The position numbers and the translations under genes are program-made. The notes below the pieces were generated by a model, which was not told the DNA's origin, made no database searches, and saw only the letters and a list, made by a program, of their open reading frames with translations. Shown one piece after another: positions 1 through 7,277 of a stretch of 11,190 nt of DNA. The stretch comes from ZAX-1 sp046533095 (lineage in GTDB: Bacteria > Bacillota > Clostridia > Lachnospirales > Lachnospiraceae): assembly GCA_046533095.1 (NCBI GenBank), contig JAJQRA010000010.1, positions 1 to 11,190 of the forward strand, written 5' to 3'. Position 1 is the first letter of the stretch, and every line of letters starts with the position of its first letter.

Positions 1-129
1 TCCCGGCAGCAAGTACGCGTCTGTCATACACACTTGGTGTCAATTTAATGCTAAGCTACCTTTCATTCTTCTTTTTTGATGTAAAACGGGCCCATTCCCA
101 TCAAATTTGCTGATTTTCAGCACTTTTAT

Positions 130-186
130 GATAGGGCTAGTAAGAAGCCCTTATATTTACTGGCTTCTTACGAACCTAGCCCTATC
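130..186. repeat. Imperfect hairpin inside repeat copy A
   Basis: Outer arms GATAGGGCTA (130-139) and TAGCCCTATC (177-186) are perfectly complementary. Inner arms TAAGAAGCC (141-149) and GGCTTCTTA (162-170) are also perfect, with an AT-rich loop between them. Copy B keeps the outer arms, and its inner GAAACC/GGTTTC pair replaces GAAGCC/GGCTTC with a compensatory change. The role is unknown. Confidence 0.75.
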
Positions 187-214
187 TTGGTCAAATCCCC
201 ACTAAGTAATCCGT

Positions 215-242
215 ATATTATTAAACGCTTGGAACAAATCAA
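215..242 (-). promoter_or_regulatory. Possible sigma70 promoter in repeat copy A
   Basis: On the minus strand TTGATT (237-242) is followed after 16 bp by TAATAT (215-220). The identical sequence lies in copy B at 10814-10841. No gene start is seen downstream in copy A within the window, so this is only a candidate repeat-borne, outward-facing promoter. Confidence 0.3.
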
Positions 243-392
243 GCCGACCATAGCCCGCTAGTGTCAAGCATATGCTACGAGATTTTTGACCTTTTTTTTC
301 GAATTAAAACCCGCAAAGTCCTATAACTTCGTTGGGCTAATGTTAAGTCCATGTCATGTTTTATTTTCTTGGTGTTAAATTAATGTCAGCAA

Positions 393-428
393 AACCCTGT
401 AAGGCTAATCATAAAGCCTTGCAGGGTT
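393..428 (-). terminator. Hairpin, probable terminator
   Basis: Fourteen-base arms AACCCTGTAAGGCT and AGCCTTGCAGGGTT enclose an 8 nt loop, with one mismatch that can wobble-pair in RNA. It lies about 20 bp past the stop of the short minus-strand gene tail at 448. The T-tract is weak on both strands. Confidence 0.5.
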
Positions 429-447
429 ACTGCAATTTTTATAAAGT

Positions 448-543
448 TTATCCTTTTGAAAAGTCAATACGAGCAAGCTGCTTTGCCGGCTTCACTCCAA
501 GTTTCTTGTCAAATATCCTGTTCCCATAAAAGATTCTTGGATA
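448..543 (-). pseudogene. C-terminal tail of an unidentified gene
   Basis: A 31-residue open stretch without a start codon ends at a TAA (448-450). It begins after an in-frame TGA and reads YPRIFYGNRIFDKK followed by LGVKPAKQLARIDFSKG. The basic composition and the hairpin just downstream suggest the 3' end of a former gene, perhaps a transposase. The family is not recognised and the stretch may be fortuitous. Confidence 0.3.
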
Positions 544-595
544 TCATCATTCTATTTTTCGTTTTCCATTCTCTGTACGATTTTGCTAATAGTTT

Positions 596-1446
596 CTAAT
601 TTGAAACTGACAACATTTCCGCTCTCAAGGATTCTATTTCTTCTCTAGTCAGTCCTGTGTCCTTCATTACCTGTATTGTTTTCATATTATCCGAAAGAAG
701 TTTTTCGGCAAACTCTAACCTTTCTTTACCGCCTCTTGTTTTTCTTCCTCGTACAATTGCACTATTTTCGTCATTCTAAACCACTCTTTCACATTTTTCG
801 CATACTCCCGATCAATAAATTTATCACTAGCCACCATTATACCGGCAATCACAAATGCTTGTTCCTCTTCCTCTACTTGTTTTGCCAGTTCTATTACCTG
901 CTCAATACGCTCCTGCTTCTTTTCCCTGCCTTTTTCTGTCAAAGGTAAGATAATCAACTGCATCAGCTCTTCATCGGTGAGTTTTCCATTACTCTTTAAC
1001 TTTCTCTTAATAGACTGGTAAATTGTTTCACTCTACAGTTTTGATAAAAATACTTGCTCCATCTTCAACAAAAAACAACTCGTTTCCAGTGTGTCCTTTG
1101 CTTTCCCAATATCTCCGGTGTAGATCACAATTATGCGTAAGTCTGGGATTTTTCTAGCGTCTTCATAGTATTTTTCTGTGAAACGAACAATATAGTTTAT
1201 ATACTTTATTCGATTGCTTAACTTGTCTGTTGACTCGTAATCCACGATTGCAAGGGTGCCATCTTCCAACAAAAACAGATTATCAATCCGCTTCTCATCT
1301 GCGAATACTGTTGGTAAATTAATTGGGAGAACTTCTTTTATCTTTGGTAAATCCAGAGCATATGCTTGAAACGATTTCTCTTTGTAGTGTTCACTCAGTA
1401 TTTTAAATTCTATATCCTTATTAAAATATGATATTCCATCTGCCAA
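596..1446 (-). pseudogene. Rpn-family nuclease (PD-(D/E)XK, transposase_31-like), disrupted
   Basis: Restored length is about 283 residues. The first 137 residues contain the conserved core RIDNLFLLEDGTLAIVDYES, the PD-(D/E)XK-type active-site region of Rpn-like recombination-promoting nucleases. Reading then meets an in-frame amber TAG at 1033-1035, continues in the same frame (SETIYQSIKRKLKSNGKLTDEE...) to 715, and must shift by one base near 720-730 to recover the tail KERLEFAEKLLSDNMKTIQ and ...EIESLRAEMLSVSN, ending at TAG 596-598. The total span of 851 bp equals 284 codons minus one base, which fits a single-base deletion. The start is TTG at 1444-1446, seven bases after a perfect AGGAGG. 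Family members are often multicopy in Clostridia, and DNA cleavage in recombination is the known role of E. coli Rpn proteins. This copy cannot make the full protein without readthrough and frameshifting. Confidence 0.85.
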
Positions 1447-1474
1447 AAGTGTTCCTCCTGTCTTTTACAATTAA

Positions 1475-1503
1475 ATTATATCACGGAAATTCTCTTTTTA
1501 CAA
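1475..1503 (-). promoter_or_regulatory. Promoter of the Rpn-like gene
   Basis: On the minus strand TTGTAA (1498-1503) is followed after exactly 17 bp by a perfect TATAAT (1475-1480). The -10 lies about 30 bp upstream of the TTG start, and AGGAGG lies between them. The -35 box falls at the boundary with the truncated transposase, so part of this promoter may come from IS sequence. Confidence 0.65.
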
Positions 1504-2324
1504 GGAACAGCAACGGCTACACACATGCCCGTGAGGATTTCAAGTACAAGTCCAGAGTCATGAAACGAGCATTGAAAGATGAAAACGGTACCTCTCGCTC
1601 AATAGAAGAGAAGGTCGTGGTTTACTGGAGCAAAAAATTTCAGGCGAGAAGCGAACGTGAAAACAAAAAGCTCTTGGATTTTTTAAAGAAGTTGGAAGCG
1701 TCTCCGGAAAATTTCAGGATAACAGCACTTCAGTCAAAAGGTATACACAGGTTCCTCAAAAAAAACTGTTTGAATCAGAAAACCGGTGAACTCATCAACT
1801 CCGCAGACATAAAGGCACTTCTGGATTTTGACAAAATGGCCGAATACAGGGAAAGCATGGGCTACTATCAGATCGTGACCTCTAAACTTACGATGGAGCC
1901 TCTTGACGTCATTGACAAATACCATGGACTGACACAGATCGAAGATCAGTTCCGTGTGATGAAAAGCGATCTGGAAACCCGTCCGATTTTTGTCCGTAAT
2001 CCCGATCATGTGGATGCCCATCTCCTAATCTGCATGATCGCCCTTGTCGCGTTACGGCTCATCCAGAAACGGATCGTCAATTTAGGACTGGTAAAGGTTG
2101 ATGACGATGCTTGCTGGAGCACGGGCTTTACTGGTCGGAGGATCCAACAGGCATTGGGCAAATGGAAAGTTGACTCTCTGCCAGGTGACTTTTATAGATT
2201 CATGGATGTGGATGATCCTGATTTGAAACTGATGCTGGATGCATTTGGGATAAAAATACCTGCGAAGCTGTACCGCAGGGCTGAGCTTAAAAGCATCAAA
2301 ACGAATGTTAAGATTTTCATATAG
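1498..2324 (+). pseudogene. IS1634-like (IS4 superfamily) transposase, 5'-truncated
   Basis: About 275 residues of the C-terminal part of a DDE transposase, where the family is usually around 550-600 residues. The recognisable block runs YYQIVTSKL, then GLTQIEDQFRVMKSDLETRP, then HVDAHLLICMIALVALRLIQ. The Glu in QIEDQFRVMKS is the expected third acidic catalytic residue. The first two Asp residues and the N-terminal half are missing. Homologous reading begins around 1498-1510 (NSNGYTHAREDFKYKS); the open frame continues left to about 1428 only because it reads antisense through the Rpn gene start, so no genuine start codon exists. It ends at TAG 2322-2324. It is a dead remnant and marks a deletion or one-ended insertion event. 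Confidence 0.85.
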
Positions 2325-2398
2325 GTATATTTCGTAGGTACGTTTTCTCAAATTCATGCACCCCTTGTTAACACTATGAAAACCGCATAACTACTACA

Positions 2399-2426
2399 AA
2401 AACGGAGCCAGTTTAGGCTTCGTTTT
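2399..2426 (+). terminator. Terminator-like hairpin after the transposase remnant
   Basis: Eleven-base arms AAAACGGAGCC (2399-2409) and GGCTTCGTTTT (2416-2426) enclose a 6 nt loop, with one G-U-type mismatch, and are followed by TCTCTATTT. The hairpin lies 75 bp after the transposase stop. The 2325-2484 stretch holds nothing else recognisable; a possible IS terminus near 2440-2460 could not be confirmed because the partner end is missing. Confidence 0.5.
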
Positions 2427-2484
2427 CTCTATTTATGTGGCAAACTCGGGGTATATCATGAAATTCCCCAATTTTACAAATATT

Positions 2485-2583
2485 TTAATTCTCTTTTTTC
2501 TGCTCCGCAATTATCTCATGAAGACTCGTGCTATAAAGACTGTAGAGGTCGCTGCTTAGGCCTATGTCAATATTTTGCTTTAT
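2485..2583 (-). pseudogene. Possible C-terminal gene tail overlapping the operon end
   Basis: A minus-strand frame without a start codon reads IKQNIDIGLSSDLYSLY followed by STSLHEIIAEQKKEN, ending at TAA 2485-2487. It begins after an in-frame TGA inside the 3' end of the permease gene. The helical, charged ending looks protein-like and could be the tail of a gene lost when the ABC operon was joined to this site. No family is recognised. Confidence 0.25.
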
Positions 2584-3862
2584 TCAGCATGATGCCTGCG
2601 CTTATCGCTCCAACCGCTAAGAGCACTCCACCGACAAACGCCTCCGCAAATGGAATAGGCAAATAACGATATAGGTTATTGCTTTCGCTTGTGATGGAAA
2701 AGGGTTGTGCAAAGAGAAGTACGCAGATGAACACAAACGCCGCCGTTACGGGAACAAGCCCCAAAAGCAGTGAGATATAGTTTTTGCTCACCTTTGAAAG
2801 GATAAACACGAAGAATGTCGCTGCAAGGCTTACTGCCAAAATCAATATCGCGCAGCAAATCAGCCATTGCCCCAAAGTGCCGGCAAACCACGAATATGAA
2901 TATGGGCTAAAAAGGCTGTGTAGCCCTGAATGAATGTAACTGGCCCATGTCCCCCGCAAGAAAACAGCAAAAGTCACGGCAATTTCGGCAAGTGCAATCA
3001 TAAAAGCAGATGTTAGCATTGCGCAGAGCTGTATTCTGAGCGTTTTTCGTCCCGCTTTACTCGAATATTGCAAGGCGCGAACGCCTGCCATATTATCTCG
3101 CGTAACAATCGGTGCAAAGAGGATGCAGATGGTGAGCAGAATTAAAATCGCAAGATAGGTGAATGCTTCCCCCGCATGGGATGAAAATTCGTAGGGTGGA
3201 AGGATGTTCATCATTTCATTGTCCCGCAAAATTTCTCCGATACGCGAACGTCCACCCTCGTAAACTCCCTCAAAGAAATTCCTTTCATCGAACATTTTCA
3301 TAAAAGCACCGTAATTATTATTCGCATTCGCCAATGTATTGTCGATAAATTCCAGCTGGCAGCTTGCGCTTCCGATAAATTCAAAACTACCATGGCGGCC
3401 TGCATAATCTGCTTCCGCCTGAGTAAGCGTATAGTCGGCCTTTGGGTCATAAGGGGCGTAGCCGCTGTAGCTTGCTCCATATGACACAATCTCATTTATT
3501 TGATCCTCTGACGAGTGGCTGTAAAAAATCTTGCTTTCCAACGCATAATAGCTTGCGTAATCGGTCACGCCCAACGGCATTAAAATATCCATGTGCTGCC
3601 TGATATTTTCAAGTGCCTGCATCTCCACCCTCTGCCGCAGCACGGCGATCCCGTCATCTATCTTTTCCGGCGTTACCGGCTCGCCAACAATTTCTTTGAG
3701 CTGAGCGCTAAGTTTGACATAATCTGAACTCATAGGATAGCCATTCAGATAATCATACGGCGCTTTAATAAACGAAAATACGAACAAAATGGTAAACGCC
3801 ACTAAAATCAAAACTGGCAGTGGTCGCAGAATTTTTCGGATTTCTTGCAAGAATAGTTTCAT
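2567..3862 (-). CDS. ABC-2 type transporter permease, second subunit
   Basis: A 431-residue membrane subunit, the last gene of the ECF sigma/ABC operon. It starts MKLFLQEIRKILRPLP, has one helix (about residues 15-33), then a long polar region of roughly 210 residues expected outside the membrane (rich in Tyr, Asp and Asn), then five or six further helices to the C-terminus (NLYRYLPIPFAEAFVGG... ending NKAKY). This is the usual ABC-2 export plan with an enlarged first extracytoplasmic loop. After the second helix comes YSSKAGRKTLRIQ, nearly matching YSTKAGRKLAIPK in the upstream permease, so the two are paralogs and probably form a heterodimer. The start at 3862 is preferred over ATGs farther upstream because AAAGGAG precedes it by 10 bases and it lies 1 bp after the neighbour's stop. 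The substrate cannot be told. Confidence 0.85.
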   Translation of the reverse strand: MKLFLQEIRKILRPLPVLILVAFTILFVFSFIKAPYDYLNGYPMSSDYVKLSAQLKEIVGEPVTPEKIDDGIAVLRQRVEMQALENIRQHMDILMPLGVTDYASYYALESKIFYSHSSEDQINEIVSYGASYSGYAPYDPKADYTLTQAEADYAGRHGSFEFIGSASCQLEFIDNTLANANNNYGAFMKMFDERNFFEGVYEGGRSRIGEILRDNEMMNILPPYEFSSHAGEAFTYLAILILLTICILFAPIVTRDNMAGVRALQYSSKAGRKTLRIQLCAMLTSAFMIALAEIAVTFAVFLRGTWASYIHSGLHSLFSPYSYSWFAGTLGQWLICCAILILAVSLAATFFVFILSKVSKNYISLLLGLVPVTAAFVFICVLLFAQPFSITSESNNLYRYLPIPFAEAFVGGVLLAVGAISAGIMLNKAKY

Positions 3863-3863
3863 G

Positions 3864-5039
3864 TTATGCAATCTCCTTTCGGATGAACTTCTTTGCGCTA
3901 AAAGCGATAGCGGGGACAAGTAAAGCTGCGAAGATGAGCGGATATAGCACTTCAAAATGGGGTAGCAGCATACCAGTGCCCCCATCTGTGAACCAAAGCA
4001 GATTATTAAAAATCTGCGGCAGCGGAGCAATCAATGACAAATGCCACAGGAAAGGAACTGTTCCAGCTGTTTTAGACCCCATCAGCATTACGACGAAGTT
4101 TACAAACGAAAGCCCAGACACACAGCAGAACGCAACGTATGTATTCTTTATCAGCAAGCCAAATGGAACTGCAAATAGAGCTGACACAAGTCCATTTAGA
4201 AACGCCACGCCGACCCCGACCCAAAAGTATCCTCCGACAGTCATCGGCTCCCAAGTTGCAAATGGCATCCTTCCCAAAAATGGCGGTGAAACTTCCAGAT
4301 ATTGCGCCGAAACATTCTGTCCCCACACCACAGAAAAATCGTTGGCACCAAAGGTTAATCCATATGTGATGATGTAGGTTGTTATGAAAAATGCCATGCC
4401 TATCAGCAATGCCGCCACGATTTTGGGAATTGCCAGCTTTCGTCCTGCTTTCGTTGAATAGGTTACAAGACTCGTTCCTGCTATGCTTTCAAACCCTAAT
4501 GCCCACAGCATAATCAACACAAAGAAGATGCAGCTCTCTACAGCTAATATTTTTCCAATATTCCCGAAAACTGTTTCGTGGATATGATAGCTTTGTGTCG
4601 CAAAGTACACGCTTTTTCCGTCGCCACGCATCGCTTTTTCTGCGACTATGGGTTCGAGCTTATCGTATTTCCAAGCAAGCATCTTCTTTGCGGTGTCTGA
4701 TAACTTCACATCGCTGCTTTTTAACCGATTTTGAATGGTCTGATTATCCCAATCAGCAAATGCATTGTGCGCACCTTCGGCTGCCGCTTCCAATGATTCA
4801 TACAGCCAATCATAGGGGTATCCCCCATCAGCTGGCTTTTTAACCGTCTGCAGCTTTTGCTTATATTCCTCGCCGTAGACCACGCCCGTGATTTTTGCGA
4901 TGCCATTTAGATAATCAATCTGCGTCTTGTGGGAGGAAGCGAAAACGACAATCACGTTGAATAGAAGGCAAACACTGAAAAAGCCGAGAATGGCAGGCGA
5001 TTTTGCCAGCTTGATCATTTCAAATTTGATGAGTTTCAT
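3864..5039 (-). CDS. ABC-2 type transporter permease, first subunit
   Basis: A 391-residue integral membrane protein. A short cytoplasmic N-terminus (MKLIKFEMIKLAKSP) leads into helix 1 (about residues 13-34). A soluble loop of about 125 residues follows, then helices at about 163-185, 204-226, 272-297, 303-320 and 363-385, ending in a basic tail (SAKKFIRKEIA). The cytoplasmic YSTKAGRK motif after helix 2 recurs in the downstream permease and is a candidate coupling element for the ATPase. Its ATG overlaps the ATPase stop codon (ATGA), which indicates translational coupling. With the ATPase it should form an exporter of the BcrAB/ABC-2 class, whose characterised members move peptides, antibiotics or lipids; the cargo here is unknown. 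Confidence 0.85.
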   Translation of the reverse strand: MKLIKFEMIKLAKSPAILGFFSVCLLFNVIVVFASSHKTQIDYLNGIAKITGVVYGEEYKQKLQTVKKPADGGYPYDWLYESLEAAAEGAHNAFADWDNQTIQNRLKSSDVKLSDTAKKMLAWKYDKLEPIVAEKAMRGDGKSVYFATQSYHIHETVFGNIGKILAVESCIFFVLIMLWALGFESIAGTSLVTYSTKAGRKLAIPKIVAALLIGMAFFITTYIITYGLTFGANDFSVVWGQNVSAQYLEVSPPFLGRMPFATWEPMTVGGYFWVGVGVAFLNGLVSALFAVPFGLLIKNTYVAFCCVSGLSFVNFVVMLMGSKTAGTVPFLWHLSLIAPLPQIFNNLLWFTDGGTGMLLPHFEVLYPLIFAALLVPAIAFSAKKFIRKEIA

Positions 5040-5902
5040 GTGTTTGCTTCACCACCCCTATCGTCACGATAAATGTATAAAAACGTGTCCTCCAACCCCG
5101 GCGTAACGGATATGGCTGTTTCGGGCGGCGTTCCCGATTCCAGTGCAAAACGAACCACCGCTCCGTTTTCTCCCGTGCGCTCCGAAAGATAAACTGCACC
5201 TGATGGAAGACTTCTCCCTGCGGGCATTTCAAAGGTTTTCGCTTTCAGCTTTTCCACTAGCTTACCCGGCACCCCCACATACAGTATTTTATGGTCTTTC
5301 ATCATTACAAGCGTGTCCGCAATGGTTTCGATGTCCGACACGATGTGCGTAGACAGAATGACAATGCGGTCTTTGGCAAGTCCGGCCACGATATTGCGAA
5401 GCCGTACTCGCTCTTTTGGGTCAAGCCCTGCGGTGGGCTCATCTAAAATAAGGATTTTCGGGTCGTTTAGTAGAGCCTGTGCAATGCCCACCCGCTGAAT
5501 CATACCGCCGGAGAATTTCCGCATCTTTTTGTTTTTCACGTCGGTTAATAGCAACATTTCTAGCAGTTCATCAATGCGATGTTCCGCGTTTTCCACGCCT
5601 TTTAGTGCGGAGAGGTATCGCAGATATTCTTTGGGACTGTATCCCTTGTAATATCCAAAATCCTGCGGCAGATAGCCGAGCAAATCTCGGTAGGCTTCGC
5701 CCAAGGAGGTGATTTCCGTTCCATTCCACAGGATTTCCCCTTTGGTGGGAAAAATCAGTGTAGCAAGCATTTTGATGAGAGTTGTCTTCCCCGCGCCATT
5801 GGGTGCGAGAAAGGCGCACAGCCCTTTGTCAAAGTCGATGCTTACGCTTTGAAGCACGGTGAAACTTCCATAATTCTTAGTGACATTATTTACTGAAAGC
5901 AT
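5036..5902 (-). CDS. ABC transporter ATP-binding protein (ABC-2/BcrA-like exporter)
   Basis: A 288-residue ATPase that powers the two permeases encoded downstream. All nucleotide-binding motifs are present: Walker A APNGAGKT (33-40, with Ala in place of the usual first Gly), Q-loop Gln80 in YLPQDFGYY, signature FSGGM (130-134), Walker B ILILDEP (150-156), D-loop GLD (159-161) and switch His186 in LSTH. The C-terminal extension of about 80 residues, ending in a predicted strand-helix region (ALESGTPPETAISVTPGLEDTFLYIY), is typical of drug/bacitracin-type exporters. The ATG at 5902 follows AAAGGAGG by about 9 bases, 14 bp after the stop of the upstream membrane protein gene. Its stop overlaps the next start. 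It is likely functional. Confidence 0.93.
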   Translation of the reverse strand: MLSVNNVTKNYGSFTVLQSVSIDFDKGLCAFLAPNGAGKTTLIKMLATLIFPTKGEILWNGTEITSLGEAYRDLLGYLPQDFGYYKGYSPKEYLRYLSALKGVENAEHRIDELLEMLLLTDVKNKKMRKFSGGMIQRVGIAQALLNDPKILILDEPTAGLDPKERVRLRNIVAGLAKDRIVILSTHIVSDIETIADTLVMMKDHKILYVGVPGKLVEKLKAKTFEMPAGRSLPSGAVYLSERTGENGAVVRFALESGTPPETAISVTPGLEDTFLYIYRDDRGGEANT

Positions 5903-5916
5903 ATGTGTCCCCTCCT

Positions 5917-6678
5917 TTAAGCTTGTTGGATATAAACTGCCGAGCGTGTGCTACGCATGATAAATAGGCGAAGCTGCACGATATAGATTGCGATGGATAG
6001 AATGGCGGCGCCTCCAGTAAATGCGATGGGAATATCCGATAATAGCTGTTCAACGCCGGTGGGTGTAAAACGGATTAGTGCCGCGCCCCACAAAAGTGTC
6101 CAGAGAACCGGTAGGGCAAATAAGGTGATTTTCGATTCCGAAATGAGCATTGACAATAGCGAAAGCGTTCCATAGAGAAACATCGCACAAAATGCAGAAA
6201 TCAGAACATCTCCATATGCCCCAGTACCAACAAGAGGCAATGCCAAAAGCGGAACAAAGGCAAACCCTGCTGCCGACACGACAATCACGCGAATAGCTGT
6301 AATGTATTTCAAATTGTAGCGACACACCGACAAAACTTCCCAGGTGCCGCTCATACGCTCTTTCCACGCGGTGAAGCTAAGAAGCGAAAAGTATAAAATT
6401 GGCGCAAGGAGCATAATCGGCGTGAAGCGAACAGGGACATCGCCCCCGGCTTCACCGATTGTCGTTACAAAGAACGCAACGGTAATCAAGGTGGTTGCGC
6501 TTATCATCAAAGCGGCGGCAGTAGCATCGCCAACACCACGAAACGCATACTGTATTCCAACTGTACGCCAAAGCCTTTTTATTTCCCCCAAAAACGTTCG
6601 TTTTGCTGGGACAGCCAGTTCGAGGATAGAGCAAATATTCTGCTCCCGTTCGTCATGGCTTGGCATTTTAATATTCAT
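5917..6678 (-). CDS. Six-helix membrane protein, candidate anti-sigma factor or transporter subunit
   Basis: A 253-residue protein with a charged cytoplasmic N-terminus of about 50 residues (DEREQNICSILELAVPAKR, then GEIKRLWRTV) followed by about six hydrophobic segments: near 51-73, 86-105, 128-150, 155-180, 186-206 and 215-240. The short C-terminus is basic. No enzymatic motif or Cys/His zinc site is visible, so it is not a zinc-binding anti-sigma factor. Its ATG (6678) lies inside the sigma gene, overlapping its end by 11 bp, with AGGAGG nine bases upstream; a second ATG 12 bp later is too far from that site. Co-translation with an ECF sigma gene is the classic position of an anti-sigma factor, but the polytopic shape also resembles ABC-2 membrane subunits. 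Function is inferred from position only. Confidence 0.75.
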   Translation of the reverse strand: MNIKMPSHDEREQNICSILELAVPAKRTFLGEIKRLWRTVGIQYAFRGVGDATAAALMISATTLITVAFFVTTIGEAGGDVPVRFTPIMLLAPILYFSLLSFTAWKERMSGTWEVLSVCRYNLKYITAIRVIVVSAAGFAFVPLLALPLVGTGAYGDVLISAFCAMFLYGTLSLLSMLISESKITLFALPVLWTLLWGAALIRFTPTGVEQLLSDIPIAFTGGAAILSIAIYIVQLRLFIMRSTRSAVYIQQA

Positions 6679-7213
6679 CCCTAAACACCTCCTTGATTTG
6701 CTTTATCGTCCGATAAAATTTTGTCTTTACGGTTGCCTCCGGCAACGCTAACGCTTTGGCTATCAGCGCAAATGTCATGTCGCCGTAAAGATGAAGTCGA
6801 AAAATGCGCTGCACATCAGACGGCAGTGAACTGATATGTCCCTCGATTTTCTGCAAAAGATCGGTATTTTGAAGTTCCTGCGTAAAATCGGTGTTGTCGA
6901 AAATTTCAGTTTCATCAATTTGAACCTCAAATAGACAAAATCGTCGATGCGAGTCGATAATACGGCTGTTTGCAACTTGGTAGAGCCATGTCCGAAAGCT
7001 CGCTTTTCTGCGGTTGAACGTGGGAAGGGAGCGAAGCGCGGAAATGAAAATTTCCTGTGCCAGGTCCTGCGCCTCTTCTTTTCGGTCAGTAGAATGTTTC
7101 GACTGCCGATAGGCATAACGATAGATTTCATCGTAATATCGCTTGACCAATTCATCGGCGGCGACTCTGTCGCTGTCCCGCAGAATGCGGCGTATCAGTT
7201 TTTCGTCGCTCAT
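6668..7213 (-). CDS. RNA polymerase sigma factor, ECF (sigma70 family group 4)
   Basis: A 181-residue protein with only the two ECF domains. Region 2 spans about 20-91, with DLAQEIFISAL (50-60) as the core-polymerase-binding helix and FRTWLYQVANSRIIDSHRR (73-91) as the -10 recognition segment. A variable acidic linker spans 92-120. Region 4 spans about 121-177, with the helix-turn-helix GDMTFALIAKALALPEATVKTKFYRTIKQI. The ATG at 7213 is chosen because GGGAGG lies five to six bases upstream; an upstream in-frame start at 7282 would have no ribosome site and would put the ECF promoter inside the coding sequence. It is first in a five-gene operon and probably autoregulates it. Confidence 0.92.
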   Translation of the reverse strand: MSDEKLIRRILRDSDRVAADELVKRYYDEIYRYAYRQSKHSTDRKEEAQDLAQEIFISALRSLPTFNRRKASFRTWLYQVANSRIIDSHRRFCLFEVQIDETEIFDNTDFTQELQNTDLLQKIEGHISSLPSDVQRIFRLHLYGDMTFALIAKALALPEATVKTKFYRTIKQIKEVFRDEY

Positions 7214-7250
7214 CAGAACCTCCCCCTCACTTTTGGTTTCATAAGTTATA

Positions 7251-7277
7251 TACGAGGCCATTCGAGAAATAGTTTCA
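7251..7277 (-). promoter_or_regulatory. ECF-type promoter upstream of the sigma gene
   Basis: On the minus strand TGAAAC (7272-7277) is followed by a 17 bp spacer and CGTA (7251-7254, in CGTATATAAC). This matches the general ECF pattern of an AAC-containing -35 and a CGT -10, and closely resembles the TGAAAC/CGTA boxes of B. subtilis SigW-type promoters. It sits about 38 bp upstream of the chosen ATG, which fits positive autoregulation of the operon. Confidence 0.7.

Larger units (their letters stand above)
74..385. repeat. Direct repeat, copy A (about 310 bp)
   Basis: This segment recurs in the same orientation at 10564-10984. The shared sequence starts at TTTTGATGTAAAACGGG and ends near TTGGTGTTAA. 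A 63 bp core (206-268) is identical to 10805-10867; the rest is roughly 90 percent identical by eye. Copy A lacks the 98 bp insertion present in copy B. It contains spaced TGTCAAG/TGTTAAG/TGTTAAA motifs at about 262, 341 and 374, with a similar TTGGTGTCAATTTAATG at about 34-50. Such repeated motifs are reminiscent of multi-site IS ends, but the family is not identified. One plus-strand frame is open from about 87 to 260 and ends in ...KRLEQIKPTIAR-stop, without a start codon; whether it was ever coding is unclear. Confidence 0.85.

Noticed and set aside
676..948. 90-codon plus-strand open frame rich in Phe and Leu
   Set aside because: It is antisense to the Rpn-like gene, whose minus-strand reading is clearly the coding one.
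1428..1497. 5' start of the transposase frame at 1428
   Set aside because: These codons are antisense to the Rpn start and promoter; similarity to transposases begins only at about 1498-1510.
3863..4030. N-terminal extension of the last permease into the preceding gene
   Set aside because: It overlaps the coding 3' end of the first permease in another frame; the ATG at 3862 has its own ribosome site and matches the MKLxxxE-type start of the paralog.
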